Made by a program: the position numbers and the translations under genes. A model generated the notes under the pieces. It did not search any database and was not told the origin of the DNA. It worked only from the letters and a program-made list of their open reading frames with translations. DNA of 64,000 bases from Cavia porcellus (Eukaryota; Chordata; Mammalia; Rodentia; Caviidae), in assembly GCF_034190915.1 (NCBI RefSeq), contig NW_026947485.1, positions 36,965,519 to 37,029,518 on the forward strand, in the 5' to 3' direction. Below are positions 33,797 through 44,920 of this stretch, in pieces; the stretch's first letter is position 1; each line of letters starts with the position of its first letter.

Positions 33797-34751
33797 GCCA
33801 TCAGACATTTGCATGATTTAGGATTAACCCAAGCATCAACTCCCACTGGAAACTACTGAGTGAGACTCTTGAGTGTTCCAGGTAACAAGTCCAGGTGATG
33901 TTTCACCCATTCTAAGCCCACAGTTTATGGTTGCAGATAGGAATCACTCCCCTTGGAGAGCTTTGAAAAATGCCAAAGAGCAGGATCACACCCAGAGGTG
34001 AGTTTCACTGGCCAGGGAGGAGCAGCATGGTCCATCACCAAGGGTGTCTCACTGTACAGGCAAGATGAGCTCACTGCAAGGGAGTTTCAGACCTTTACGC
34101 AGCCTGTTTCAAAAATAGTGACCAGCTTGTCAGTTGGCCTAGTGCTTCTCCTATTTTAACACTCAAATTTCCATGTCCCAGAGCCCTGGGAAATGGGGAC
34201 GGTAGGTCGCTCAAACACAGAATGGCATCTATGGGCCATTAAACATGAAGAGAGCACAAATGTGCTGCATTAAGAACAAAACAAAGGACAGGAGCCTACT
34301 GTCTCCAGCGGGACCTCCCCACATTGCTCCCAAGGAACTGATTCTGCTGCAGGGAGGTGGCCGCTCCCCCAGCTCTAGTTCTGATTTCCATGCTGGCCCA
34401 AGGTTTCTGTTTCCTGTTCCCTCCCATGCTATTTTTAGGGCCCGCAGACATTTCCTGCCTGGACCTGTCCCACCCACCTCCAGTCTCTCCCAGCCTCTGC
34501 TATCAAAGTGTATACCGGGTGGGCCTGAGGAGCTCATCTGGGGTCAGGAACCTTGGTGTACAGAAGAGCAGCTCAGCACCCAATGGGTGGGACTGCAGCT
34601 ACTGGTCCTAACTGGGTGAACTGTCCCCAGGATATGTTGCTTTTATTTTTTTAACCTTGGAAGTTTTAAACAAGTGTGCTCCCATTTCTGTTTCTAGGCC
34701 CCTGGATTTTTACACATCAGTTTGCAACCTTAAAGAAAAAATGTCCAATAG
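33797..34751. other. No gene seen
   Basis: A 124-codon frame at 34245-34619 and a 102-codon frame opposite it overlap; no domain in either. Confidence 0.5.
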
Positions 34752-34835
34752 TAGGGGTTCCTCTTTCACCTCCTTTATTTTTGTCCTTTCTTTGTTGCAG
34801 TGTTGGGGGCCTCACACATGCTAAGCAAGCACTGT
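34752..34835 (-). repeat. Duplicated 84-bp ID-derived element, copy B
   Basis: Same orientation as copy A and about 1.04 kb away. One difference (ctaagcaag instead of ctaggcaag). Both share the same internal deletion, so they come from one source. Confidence 0.85.
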
Positions 34836-35094
34836 CCTACCAGGACACATCCCTGCCCTGGCTCCCATTTCCTGACATCTCCTGTGAAGAGTCATCCGTG
34901 TTTATCTCATTAAAACTCCTAGAAATCTTAGGAGATGGCAAGAATCACCATATCTGAGGTCAGCAACCCTAAATTCAAAGAAGTAAACCAGGTACCCTAA
35001 GGCATGCGGCACACAGCCATCCCCAAGCCCAAGGCTGAAAGCCTCTATGACAGTATTTCTCAACTTATTTCCCCACAATTCCCTTCCTAAGTAG
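34836..35094. other. No gene seen
   Basis: Nothing recognisable. Confidence 0.5.
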
Positions 35095-35262
35095 TGTTTT
35101 TAGACATTTTTCCCAAATGTTCCCTCCTTCATGAAATTATAATACTCTGGATACACTGGATATCCAAGTAGGGACTGGATATGTACCTGCACTGGGTACA
35201 CAAAAAGACCCCACAGTTCAGGAACCCATTTTAGGGCGACCCACTCGGGACCCCTTCCATCG

Positions 35263-35310
<48 letters not shown>

Positions 35311-35446
35311 CTGACAGAATCTTTTTTTCTCTCAATAAATATTCTGCTCTTAACCTCCATTGATCCTAAAATTCATTCTTCGATTTTAGAGAACACAAAC
35401 TCGTACCAGGCATCTAGTGAGTTGGGAGTTTCTTCCCTTGTATCAA
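35095..35446 (+). mobile_element. LTR of the unidentified family, copy 3 (3' part)
   Basis: 3' landmarks as in copies 1 and 2: 'ctcaataaatattctgctct', 'taacctccattgatcc', 'attcattcttcgatt', 'gagaacacaaactcg' and terminal 'cttgtatca'. The U3 part is poorly alignable, and a (TC)n tract at 35261-35306 has expanded just before the AATAAA. Confidence 0.7.
35261..35306 (+). repeat. (TC)n microsatellite
   Basis: About 22 tc units inside LTR copy 3. Confidence 0.95.
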
Positions 35447-36108
35447 AAAGACAGGCTAAGTTGAAAAAATGGACAAATAGATTAAAATGAAGTATACTAA
35501 ATTCTACAAATGAAGAAGGCCCTTAGTAATGTCTGTCTTCCCAGAAGTGCCTTAAGGTAAAGATGGGAAGAAAGTATTTTGGAAAAATTAAAAGCAACTT
35601 CTCAGAGGAGGTATATGGGTGTTTACCTGTAGAAAAGAGGAGTAGAAAGCAGACCCAGCAGAACAGCACCATCAAGCATCACGGAAAAACGGCACTTTGA
35701 AAGAATAGAATCATTTACAAGCCTAGAGACTGGCAGCATATGGGGAGGGGTTGACGACGGCAGACAGGAGGACAGGGTGAAACATGGCGGGGGGTGACCC
35801 ACTATTAAAAGGCCTTCCAGCAGAAAGCTGGTCCTTTCATCTGGAGGCGCTTGGCAACAATTCAGGTTAAGAAAAAAATCTTAGTGCAAAATGAGAGCTC
35901 TCCAGGCAGTGACAAGGACAAAGATTAAAAATGGGGAACGCAACAGAAATTGAGGACTTTATGGAGTTTAGAGATAGGGATGAGAGTGCGGAAGAGGTTG
36001 ATTATGAATCCCAGGCTTACTCAGGATATTAACAGTAGATGCAAAGCTACTCACCAGGTGGAAAAGTCAAGGGAACAAAAGGTAGAAGGAGGGGCTAAAG
36101 TGGAGGTT
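35447..36108. other. No gene seen
   Basis: Nothing recognisable. Confidence 0.5.
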
Positions 36109-36131
36109 ACACACACACACACACACACACA
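36109..36131 (+). repeat. (CA)n microsatellite
   Basis: Eleven ca units directly upstream of a B1-type SINE. A second CA-rich tract follows the SINE at 36275-36301. Confidence 0.93.
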
Positions 36132-36134
36132 ACT

Positions 36135-36275
36135 CTTCTTAACTGAGCATGGTGATGCACACTATAATCCCACCTATTTGGGAGACTGAGGCAGAAAGAT
36201 CAGAAGTCAATGCTAACCTGAGCAACTTAATGAAGCCCTGTCTCCAAATAATGTTTGAATCCCTGGTACTACAGA
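36135..36275 (+). repeat. B1-dID SINE, partial
   Basis: B1 half ('gagcatggtgatgcacacta', 'gaagccctgtctcc'), then only the end of an ID half ('ttgaatccctggtactac'). Both flanks are CA-rich and end in 'cacacaact', which may be the target duplication. Confidence 0.8.
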
Positions 36276-37599
36276 CACACGTACACACACACATACACAC
36301 AACTAGTTTCATCCCTAGCAGGTATCTTTTTGCTGACTGACAATACCAACCAGGTTAAAAGTCAGACTGCTTTATTCCCTTTATTGGGGTGGAAAGGAAG
36401 ATGTTTTCCCAAACTGAAACCCTTGGAAGCCTCATGCAGCAAGACGGTCACCAAAAGGATTTACATCCAAAGACAGTCGGGAAATGCAAGCTGCAGCACC
36501 TCCCACCACTTGGAAATCATTTATCCAAGTATCTGAGGAGCTGCTTTACAAAGAAACCTGTCTACTGATGTCCACACAACATGACCTACTCTAAGCTGGT
36601 CATAGTATTAGTCTCTTTTTTTCCATTCTCATCTCATTCTCCCTCCGATTTTGAAGTGAATGGTTATGAGTTAAGGCTATACATTACATTGAACTATCGT
36701 GTCCAGAACTTACTTTTGCAGATGCTATCACAGAGAGAGTTTCTTTGCATCCTGTGGTGACGCTGACCCATTTATTCACCTCTACAGGCAATTGACTGCA
36801 GCACAGAGCAGACTCGGCCACTATACAGCGTTTCCGCTGGGCCAGGCAGTAGCACCACAGGAAAGGAGAGGCACTGTGATGAGCTCATCAAACCCCCACC
36901 TGCTACCCGAAATGTGTGACCCACCTCACGGCAGAGAAGGAAGCTGCCACTGTCAGGACCCTGCAGTCTGCACGGAAGCAAGTGCCTCCTGGTGGCTGCC
37001 ACCAACGGAACCCACCTGGCAGCCACACAACGAAGTGTGTAGCCTTCCAGTCCTGGGACAATCAACAGAGGCCCCAGGTGTTCAGACAGCCACTCTGCTT
37101 GGGTGGGCCACAGCCTGTCACCTTGAAATCCCTTGCCTTGCCACCACTCTCTAGTCCAGCTATGTTCCAGAAAGAGCTACAAACCTGGTCTCTCAGGGGC
37201 TTTATCAGAATGCAATTCCAGGGCCCAGCGCAGATCTGCTGACTTGCATTTCCGAGTCTTGGGATGAGCGCACACGGCAGAGTGGGGTTAAGATCCACAT
37301 TTGTGTAGCCCAGAGCCACTAGTGGTTAAAGGCCCCAGACTCTTGGGGGTCCCCTGCACAGCCTTGTGGGAGTATTTATCCTGGCTTGACCTTGGCCACT
37401 GGGGGCCACCATAGACCTTACTGGCTTTTGTTCCCTGTGTGGGATGCAGTGCCAGGCATGTGCCATTGCCCTAGAAGCTGAATGTACAAATAAGTGAAGT
37501 GGTCACCGCAGGTTTAGGGCAGCCACCAACCCATGGGCAGTGTCCTAGAGGCCACTGCTCTTTGGGAAGGCAGGATCAGTATGAAAACCGAAAACCAGA
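36276..37599. other. No gene called
   Basis: Overlapping frames at 36699-37319 (151, 97, 108 and 85 codons, three frames on two strands) show no domain. Such crowding is typical of GC-richer noncoding DNA. Confidence 0.5.
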
Positions 37600-37725
37600 A
37601 CAGGCCAGGCATTTAGCTCAGCAGCTTAAGCGCCTGCCTGGCAAGTGCACAAGTGTGAGGTCATGAGTTTGATCCCTGGAACCAAAACCAAAAAAAAGAA
37701 AAGGAAAGAAAAAAAGAAAACCCGA
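37600..37725 (+). repeat. ID SINE
   Basis: 'gccaggcatttagctcagca', 'gcttaagcgcctgcctggc', a 15-base expansion in the anticodon-arm region ('aagtgcacaagtgtgaggtc'), 'gagtttgatccctggaacc', A-rich tail. Flanked by gaaaaccgaa / gaaaacccgaa. Confidence 0.92.
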
Positions 37726-38436
37726 AGGAGGCCTGCACAACACTCCCAAGATTAGTCACAACCTCTGTCTGAATTGTTTGGTTAAAATGCACAGTGTAAG
37801 GTGCTTAGTCTCAAATCACTCCTTTGTTTGTTTTTAAAATCATTATTTAAAAAAAAAAAACACAGCTGTCAGCATGTGAAGTGCAAATCCCTGAAGCCGG
37901 CAGTCCTCTTGTCACCCTATCACTGCTCCCCGTTCTGGCAGGGATGAAGTCTAGGGACTGTTACACACAAGGCCACCTGACAGCTGCACAAATGTCATGG
38001 ACACTGCTATCCTATCCGTGAGTGGCTGGTGGAGCTGCTGTGGCCCCTCTACTCATCTGAGTCACCCTCACAGCCACCTGGGAGGTGGGCACCTTGGGCG
38101 TTATCACTCCCGCTTATGCCCGAGAAGCCTCGGGAGCTGGGAAGACCAGGGAGAAATTTGCCTCCCTTGGTACAGAGGCGGTGGTGGAGTGGGGGTGGAG
38201 GAGAGCAAGTGAGGACGAGTGGCTGAGGGAGCTGGGACCTAAGGAGTGGAGAGTGCAGAGGAGAGAAGGCACCCAGCCTGCAAGAGTGGGTGAAATGCAC
38301 CATCAGCTGCCATCCTTGGCCACCAGGTGGCGGCACAGGGCCATCTGACCAGAGCTCGGGGCTGCAAAGTAGTGCCCCCACAGCCACTGGCAGCCGCCAC
38401 CCTGAAAGCTAGAAAAGGGCTGAGAGGGACATCACA
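37726..38436. other. No gene; holds a CTCF-like motif
   Basis: Short overlapping frames only. A stretch of A at 37849-37860 may be a decayed retroposon tail. Confidence 0.5.
38320..38333 (+). promoter_or_regulatory. CTCF-like binding motif
   Basis: CCACCAGGTGGCGG on the plus strand, an exact fit to the CTCF core consensus and close to its preferred form. Lies in locally GC-rich DNA just before the CA-rich tract. Motif only. Confidence 0.65.
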
Positions 38437-38935
38437 TAACACACACACACATACACAATGCACACAATACACTCCAACGACACACAGCACAGCAAAAATC
38501 CACAACATACACAACACAAACCACACATCACACACATACCACAACCCCCACACACCCTATAACACACACAATACACACACATGCCACAACTCATCCACCA
38601 CGGCACCCAGGACACACAATACATATAGCACAACACACACACACCCAACATCACACACAACACAAATCCTAGGACACATACAACACACACCACAAACATA
38701 CCCAACATTACACACACATACACCATAACATACATACAGAACACTGCTCCACAGCACAGCACACACCTACTCAAGATCACGCAGCGCACGTTTGATGCCA
38801 CAACTACAACACATACAACACCACACACACATCACACACAAAGCATACTATCACACATACCCCCAACACACACCCCACATGCACACACAACACACACAGC
38901 ACAACACGCTGGTCACATGCACCAGGCTGTCCACA
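38437..38935 (+). repeat. Long degenerate CA-rich tract (~500 bp)
   Basis: Built of cac, aca, caaca and cata words, with very few G on the plus strand. The frames of up to 139 codons rich in Cys/Val (minus) or Thr/His (plus) are artefacts of composition. Confidence 0.95.
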
Positions 38936-39423
38936 TCCCACACACTAAAGTGTCCCCTCTTCCTCTGTGCACCTGCGAATCCCAAACTCCTCAGTCCCTC
39001 TCCCCACCATTGGCCTCACCTGGCCTCCACCACCTTCCTCTGAGGGAAATCAGCCTCCTGAGGTAGGAGAGAAGGCAGAAAGAGAAAAAAACATAAGGAT
39101 GATATTAATGATCATATTTTTTAAATTGAACTTTTAAGAAAAACTGTGGCTTTGGGACACAAAAAGTTACTTGGGCTTTTTTTCGCCTCCAGGAAACTCA
39201 CTAAAAAATTCCTAAGGATCTTGAAGAAAATAAACCAGGAAAGGGAAATCTCCAGTGCCTTCACCTCTGGATAGCACTCACTTATATGGACCCATCCTTC
39301 AGAAAGCATGTGGCTTCAAACAGTCACAGAGCCACCAAATAGGGACCTGGGGACCTGGGAACATTCTAGAAACTCAAAGATACCCTAAGTACATAAATAT
39401 ACCCAACTCCAGGCCATAATAAT

Positions 39424-39426
<3 letters not shown>
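38936..39426. other. No gene seen
   Basis: Nothing recognisable. Confidence 0.5.

Positions 39427-39471
<45 letters not shown>
39427..39471 (+). repeat. (TC)n microsatellite
   Basis: About 22 uninterrupted tc units. Confidence 0.95.
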
Positions 39472-39472
<1 letters not shown>

Positions 39473-40689
39473 AAATTCTGCCTAATAAACCTTTTTATGC
39501 CCATTACTGACCCACATGTTGAAAATTGTCTTTCTGTAACAAAAGCCGGCAAACCCACAACTCATCCTGTGGGTGGGCGAATCAAGATTCCCCATGGCCT
39601 CTTTGGGGGATGACCTGAGACCCCATGGGGGACACCCCCACCTGCCGAGCACTTTCTGCTTCACCAAGCACCGTCTTGCTTGCTTCCCCTTTTGCTGTCT
39701 CAACAATCCTGAGGCCACGGTTATTGCTGCCTTTTAGGAAGAGGAGGCAGAGGGCCCGCCAGCTGGAGCTGCTGGCCGGCTCTCGAGGAGGTCAATCCTT
39801 CCACCTCTGCCAGTGCCTTCACCTCTGCGCCTCCCACTCTGACCCCCACCCATCAGCAGCTGGCATCCTGTGGCACCCACTAGCCCCACATTTGTCCCTA
39901 TAAAGCTCTAGTATGGTGGGAGGAACAGGGAAGGCGAACAGGGGGACTCCGAAAACCCACATCCGAGAAGGCAAAAGGTGATCAGCCTAGGAACAACAGG
40001 TATCTCAGACCCAAGGGCAGGTCCTGAGATTTCTGTCTCCCAGGCCTTCTCCACTTCCCAGGAGGCCCAAGGGACTCCAGTCTGGGGACACCTGCTCCTG
40101 ACGTGAGCAGGTCTCTGTTAGGCTCAGTAGCCAGCCCATGGCTAGAGCCAAGGGAGACAAGTCAGGTACCCAGGCCAAAAGTATAACAAGTGACAGACAC
40201 TCCCCTCCCCTCCGGAAGGCCTGACCCAGCCAAGGCACCTGGCCCACTCTCCACCCCACCTGACCCCCAGGGGTCTTCTGACTCCCCGACCTCCCCCACC
40301 TCAGCTTCCTCCTTTCCAGGGTCCCACTGTCTATTTTCACATCTGAAAAATGGAAATCAGAAACCTCACCTCAACCAAATGAAATAACCTCGAAGTTTCC
40401 AAACTTTTTTAAGCTCAAAAATCCATTGTAGCTTCCCATTTATTTAACGTATTTATTTATTGAAATGTTTGTCGAAGCAGTATAGGCTCATAGCTAAAGC
40501 ATTTGTTCAGAAACAGTAAACATGACAGGAATGAAGGAGGCTCTGGTCAAAATTCGTAGGGGTTCAGGGAAGGTGAGGCAACAGAGCCTCTAATCTGAGG
40601 ATCCTGAAAGTGAGAACAGTGCCTAGTAGCCCCTGGGAATCTAAAGGTCCTCAGCCTCCACTAGGTACACCACAATGTGGGGAGGGGCC
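39472..40689. other. No gene seen
   Basis: Open frames of up to 111 codons without domains. A weak MIR-like trace ('cacatctgaaaaatggaaat') lies at 40338-40360. Confidence 0.5.
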
Positions 40690-41000
40690 AGGACGGGAAT
40701 CCAAGCTGAATGGTCCATCACTGATAAATGGATAAAGAAAATTTTGATATTTACACACAATAGAACATTATTCAGCTTTACAAAAGAAGGAAACTCTACC
40801 ACATGCACCATATGGATAAACTTTGAGGATATTATGCTAAGTGAAATACACCATCCCAAAAGGGAAAATACTGCGTGAGACCACTTACTAAATATCTACA
40901 GTCAGCAGACTCACAGCAGCCGCGGTTATGGGACAGGTGGGTCTGTTGCACACTGAGATGAGCACAATTCACACCAATGAACTGCACACTTAAAAATAGT
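40690..41000 (+). mobile_element. Old L1 LINE 3' end
   Basis: Sense-strand landmarks of L1M ORF2 end/3' UTR: 'tggtccatcactgataaatg', 'gataaagaaaattttgatat', 'acattattcagctttac', 'atggataaactttgagg', 'attatgctaagtgaaata' and 'actgcacacttaaaaatag'. Frames around it are relics. Confidence 0.85.
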
Positions 41001-41004
41001 GAGG

Positions 41005-41212
41005 GTGAGCCAGAAACAGTGATGCACACTTTTAAACTCAGCTTCTGGGGAGCCGAGGCAATAAGATCACAAATTGGAGAAAGGTAACTTAGCAAGATCT
41101 TGTTTCAAAATTTTACAAAAGGGCTAGAGATGTGGCTCCATGGGAACATTCATGTAAGCATGAGGGTTCACTCCTCAGTGTCACATTTACACACACACAC
41201 AAGAAAAGTGAT
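41005..41212 (+). repeat. B1-dID dimeric SINE, old
   Basis: B1 half ('gtgatgcacacttttaaact', 'agatcttgtttcaaaat') then ID half ('gggctagagatgtggctcca', 'gggttcactcctcagtgtc'), ending in a short CA tract. Confidence 0.8.
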
Positions 41213-43224
41213 GAAGGAAGTAAATTAGATTTTTTTTTTACAACTAAAAATAAAGTAACAGAACAAGAATGAATCCAAGTGAACAAGTGAACGGTGGCCC
41301 GAGAGGATCCAGGGTCTGAAATCGGAGATGGGGCAGCCAGGAACATTCCTTCTTCCCCTCCCCAAGGTTTCACCCAACTGACACCAGGTTTCTACAAACA
41401 ACCACGCCAGCTTCAAAGGCCAAAGGAAGTCTCGGAGAGCCAAGTGGAGGAGGTGGAAGGGAGTTTGTTTATGTGCTGTTTGGGAGAATTTATGAGCTCC
41501 AGCTCTATTCTGAGGGTTGCATTGAAGGCTTTTGAGAGCCGCAGCTGACCCAGGCAGCTCCAACACAGCCCTGCCCCTGCCTGCAGGGACCAGCCCAGTT
41601 CCAGGAACACAGTGGTCAGAGGATTATCTGGGGCTCTGCTCTTCACCTTTTTAAGCCTAAGCCACACAGCCAGAGCTCCCCAATATGCATGCAGTTCCAG
41701 AGTTCCTGAAGTGTCCTGCCAGGAAATGCCAATGACTGTCATCAGCCAGTACCCTCTGGCACCTGCACACCATATCCTGGTGCCCACCCACTCTGTCTGA
41801 AGCTACTCTCCTCAGATGTGAGCCTGATCACCTGGATGGACATCAGCTTAGCATGTCCCTGCAAAGGCAGGAACAGGGTGCACCCAAAAGCAAAATAGGT
41901 GCCGAAAACATTTCTAATCCCTTAAGCAAACAGCCTAGGTGTGAGCTTAGAGAGGCAAGTGCATCCTGGCAGACAGGGCTGGAGATGGAGGCCAAGCCCC
42001 ACCACCACCAGCCCTGGTTCTACCACTTAACGAGAAAATGCTCCAGAGCTCAAGATATATATGGCAGGCACTTGGCACATGTACCTCAAAACCACCCAGA
42101 AAGGGAAGGGAGCTTAGCTCCATCCCAAGACAAGGACCAGACACAGACTGGCTGCCCAAGGTCATTGAGAAGGAGGAAAAGAGATAGGATGAGAACCAGG
42201 TCTACCTCCGAGGTCCCAGCACCACCCCCAGCCCACTGTCCCTCACTTCCCCGTTAGCCTTGGAGTCCACAGGATGACACCTTCCCAAACCAGCTGGAGC
42301 TCGGCTCCTCCCCACCAAGCCAGCCTTCAGCACTGAGAAACTGTGGTAGCCTCAGCCAAGCGCAGCACCTGTCTAGGTCCCACCATTGCCCACCTCCTGC
42401 TGATTTCAGGTCAGTCCTTCCCTTCACAAACTTTTGTTAACTTTCAGCTCTCCATGACCTTTCCACCCTACCTTGCTAGTCTCAGATCATCCCAGACTTT
42501 GGGAAAAATGGACCCCACATTTTGTGTCCTCGCCTGCTGGACCCTTTCTCCTACTCCAGCTCTGAGTTTTCTGTAATTCTTCCTCTTTTATTTTCCCCTC
42601 CCTCACTGTTCGGGAGAATTGCTTTGTAACCCCAGTCAGAGTATCCCAATTAGAAACACATCTATCCTCCCCCACCTCTCAAACACAAAAACAACAGCAC
42701 AGCCACTGCAAACAACAGGAACAATGCTGGGGGAGCCTGGGATACTGGAGTCAGGTCTAAGTCCAGGGACAGGATTGGGGAGGGACATTCCTGGGATGGG
42801 GGCAGAGAGTAGGGTTATCTCCCGGATTTCACTTAAAAGTATTTGCTTCACTTCAAAGGAGCTTTTAGTAATGGGCTCTGGTGGTCAGAGCATGTCCACT
42901 GGGCAGCAGTAAAACTGTGAGAAGGAACAGAAGGAGGCCAGCCCCCCACTCTGGGTCCCGTGCACAGAGCCAGGTTGTCGGGGCAGATTCCAGAGTTATT
43001 CACAGTCCTGGCTGTGAATCCTGCCTTTTCCCAGGTGGCCTCTTCCATGCCAAAGGGAGAAACAGAAGCAGCTAATAGGCAGTGAGTGTCCTGTTCTGCA
43101 GAGCCTCGAGACTCTGGACCACTCTGATTTCTCTCTCTGCTCCCACCCCACCCCCAACTATGTTTCCTACCTCAGTTCATGGGTAGTGCTGGGCCAAGGA
43201 TTACCAGAGTCAATGTAGACTTTA
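41213..43224. other. 2 kb without recognised repeat or gene
   Basis: GC-moderate DNA. Frames of 113-134 codons (41225-41566, 41413-41787, 41853-42257) overlap on opposite strands and show no domain. Unique sequence; a place where conservation would be informative. Confidence 0.5.
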
Positions 43225-43355
43225 GAGGGTCAGGCTCAGTGGGACACACCTGTAATGCCAGCTCCTCAGGAGACTGAGACAGGGAGGGGTCATTGGAGCT
43301 CAGGAGTTTGAAGCCAGCTTAAGCAATGTAGAAAGACCTTGTCTAACAAAACAGG
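43225..43355 (+). repeat. B1 SINE
   Basis: 'cagtgggacacacctgtaat', 'ctcctcaggagactgagaca', 'gtttgaagccagcttaag', 'gaccttgtctaac'. Diverged. Confidence 0.8.
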
Positions 43356-43441
43356 AAAGAAAAGAGAAGTAGAGAAAGAGAACTCTATGCACTTCTGCAG
43401 AGCCTACACTTTGGGCCTAGTCTCAAGAAATTAGAAAAAGT

Positions 43442-43620
43442 ACCCCTGGCCACAGTGGCACATTGTCATCACAGCCTCTTGGGAGCCTGAACCAGAAGGA
43501 TCACAAATTCAAGGCCAGACTGTTGACTGGGTGAGACTCTGTCTCAAGCAGGGAGGGGGAGGATGTAGCTGGGTGGTAGAGCTTCCCAGGGTTCAATCCC
43601 CAGTACCACACAACAAAAAG
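43442..43620 (+). repeat. B1-dID dimeric SINE
   Basis: B1 half ('ctggccacagtggcacattg', 'gagactctgtctcaagc') and a shortened ID half ('gaggatgtagctgggtggta', 'gggttcaatccccagtacca'). Confidence 0.85.
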
Positions 43621-43752
43621 AAAAGAAGTACTGACTGCCTTTAATGATTACCACACTGGGGTTCTGTTTTTTCCTTGAAGCCTCCTGGACTCTGGGAGGT
43701 GGGGGCTGCACCAAGTTACCAACTCCAGAAAGTGACTCAGCATTGCTAGTCA

Positions 43753-44620
43753 TTAGGAAAATGTGAGCTCAAATCACAGTGAGATGTCACCTCACACTGA
43801 AGAGGATGGCTACTGCCAAAAAACACATACAACTATTTGGGAGGATGTGGGGAAATTGGAACCCAGGTACACGACTGGTGGGATAATAAAATGGCACAGA
43901 TGCTATGAAAAAAGCAGTACAGTGATTTCTCAAAATCTAAAAACCCTAAGAACGCTGCACTTCACAAGTTTATGCACCAGATTATGCTTGATGATCAGTT
44001 TCTTTTAACAAAAATAAAATAACCATATGGTCCAGCACTTCCACTTCTGTGTAAGTGGAACCAAAAGAACCAAAAGCAGGAACTTGGAAAGATAAATCAT
44101 CCGTACTCATAACAGCCAGAAGATCACTCCAGCCCAGGAGCCCATCAACAGATGAATGAAAAAACCAAAATGTGGTGAAAGCACAGGACGTAGCAGGGTG
44201 ATAGAGCGTGTACTTTGCTGTGTGAGGCCCAGAGTACAGTACTCCCGGGTACCAAACAAAAAACCCCAAAGCAAACAAAAAGGGTGTTATACATACATCA
44301 TACCGAGAGCCTAAAAGGAAGAAAATTCTGACACAAGCTGTGGCATGGGTGAAATTAGTGAGCATATGCTCAATGAAATTAGCCACTCACAAAAAGACAA
44401 ATAGCATCCTGTTTGATTCTAGGGACAAGAGGTAACTAGAGTAGTAAAATTCACAGACACAGAAAGCAAAAAGGCAGTTGTCAGGGCCTTGGAGGAGGAG
44501 GGAACAAGGAGACATTGTTTAAGGGGTAGTTTCAGTTTTGCAAGATGAAGAGTTCTGGAAATGGATGGTGACGATAGGTGGCCAGTACTTAATGCAACTT
44601 AACTGTACAGATAAAAAATG
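43753..44620 (+). mobile_element. Old L1 LINE 3' end with ID-like insertion
   Basis: L1M landmarks: 'gtgagatgtcacctcacac', 'ggaggatgtggggaaattgg', 'accatatggtccagcacttc', 'cccatcaacagatgaatg', 'caatgaaattagccactcac' and 'ggtagtttcagttttgcaag'. Interrupted at 44183-44283. The 134-codon reverse frame at 43982-44386 is antisense to this relic. Confidence 0.87.
44183..44283 (+). repeat. ID-type SINE inserted in L1
   Basis: 'gtagcagggtgatagagcgt', 'actttgctgtgtgaggccca', 'cccgggtaccaaacaaaaa': a diverged ID with an A-rich tail, breaking the L1 between its 'aaatgtggtg' and 'tatacatac' landmarks. Confidence 0.75.
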
Positions 44621-44632
44621 ATAAAGATCAAG

Positions 44633-44820
44633 CCAGGCTTTGTGGTATGCACCTATAATCCCAGCTTAGAGTAGGCTGAAGCAGGAGGATCATAAATCTG
44701 AGTCCTACCTAGACAATTTAGTGAGATTCCGCCCACCCATCAGTCAGCTGATGGATAGGCCTGGGGATGTTGCTCAGTGGCAGAGCACCTAAGAGTCCAA
44801 TCCCTACTGCCAAAAAATAA
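44633..44820 (+). repeat. B1-dID dimeric SINE
   Basis: B1 half ('agccaggctttgtggtatgc', 'ctataatcccagc') and ID half ('ggcctggggatgttgctcag', 'agtccaatccctactgcc'). Confidence 0.85.
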
Positions 44821-44920
44821 ATAAAAAATAGGGCAGCCTGAGGCTTCTATGGATACAGCAATCAGAGGGTTTTAAGCCAAGGTTGATGTGATTGGACTTT
44901 GCTTTAGAAATAACTCAAGG

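Noticed and set aside
23400..35446. A 12-kb provirus bounded by LTR copies 1 and 3
   Set aside because: The interior holds unrelated SINEs, an oppositely oriented LTR of the same family and no gag, pol or env frames. They are separate insertions.
36987..37005. Further CTCF-like cores (also near 37395 and 63786)
   Set aside because: Each has at least one mismatch at an informative position, so I did not list them as motifs.
38239..38828. Cys/Val-rich and Thr/His-rich frames of 104-139 codons
   Set aside because: Pure products of the CA-rich tract read in different frames.
38437..38935. CRISPR-like or satellite array
   Set aside because: No fixed unit or spacers; simple CA-rich degeneracy in a mammalian genome.
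43982..44386. 134-codon reverse frame
   Set aside because: Antisense to an L1 3' relic and to an ID inserted in it.
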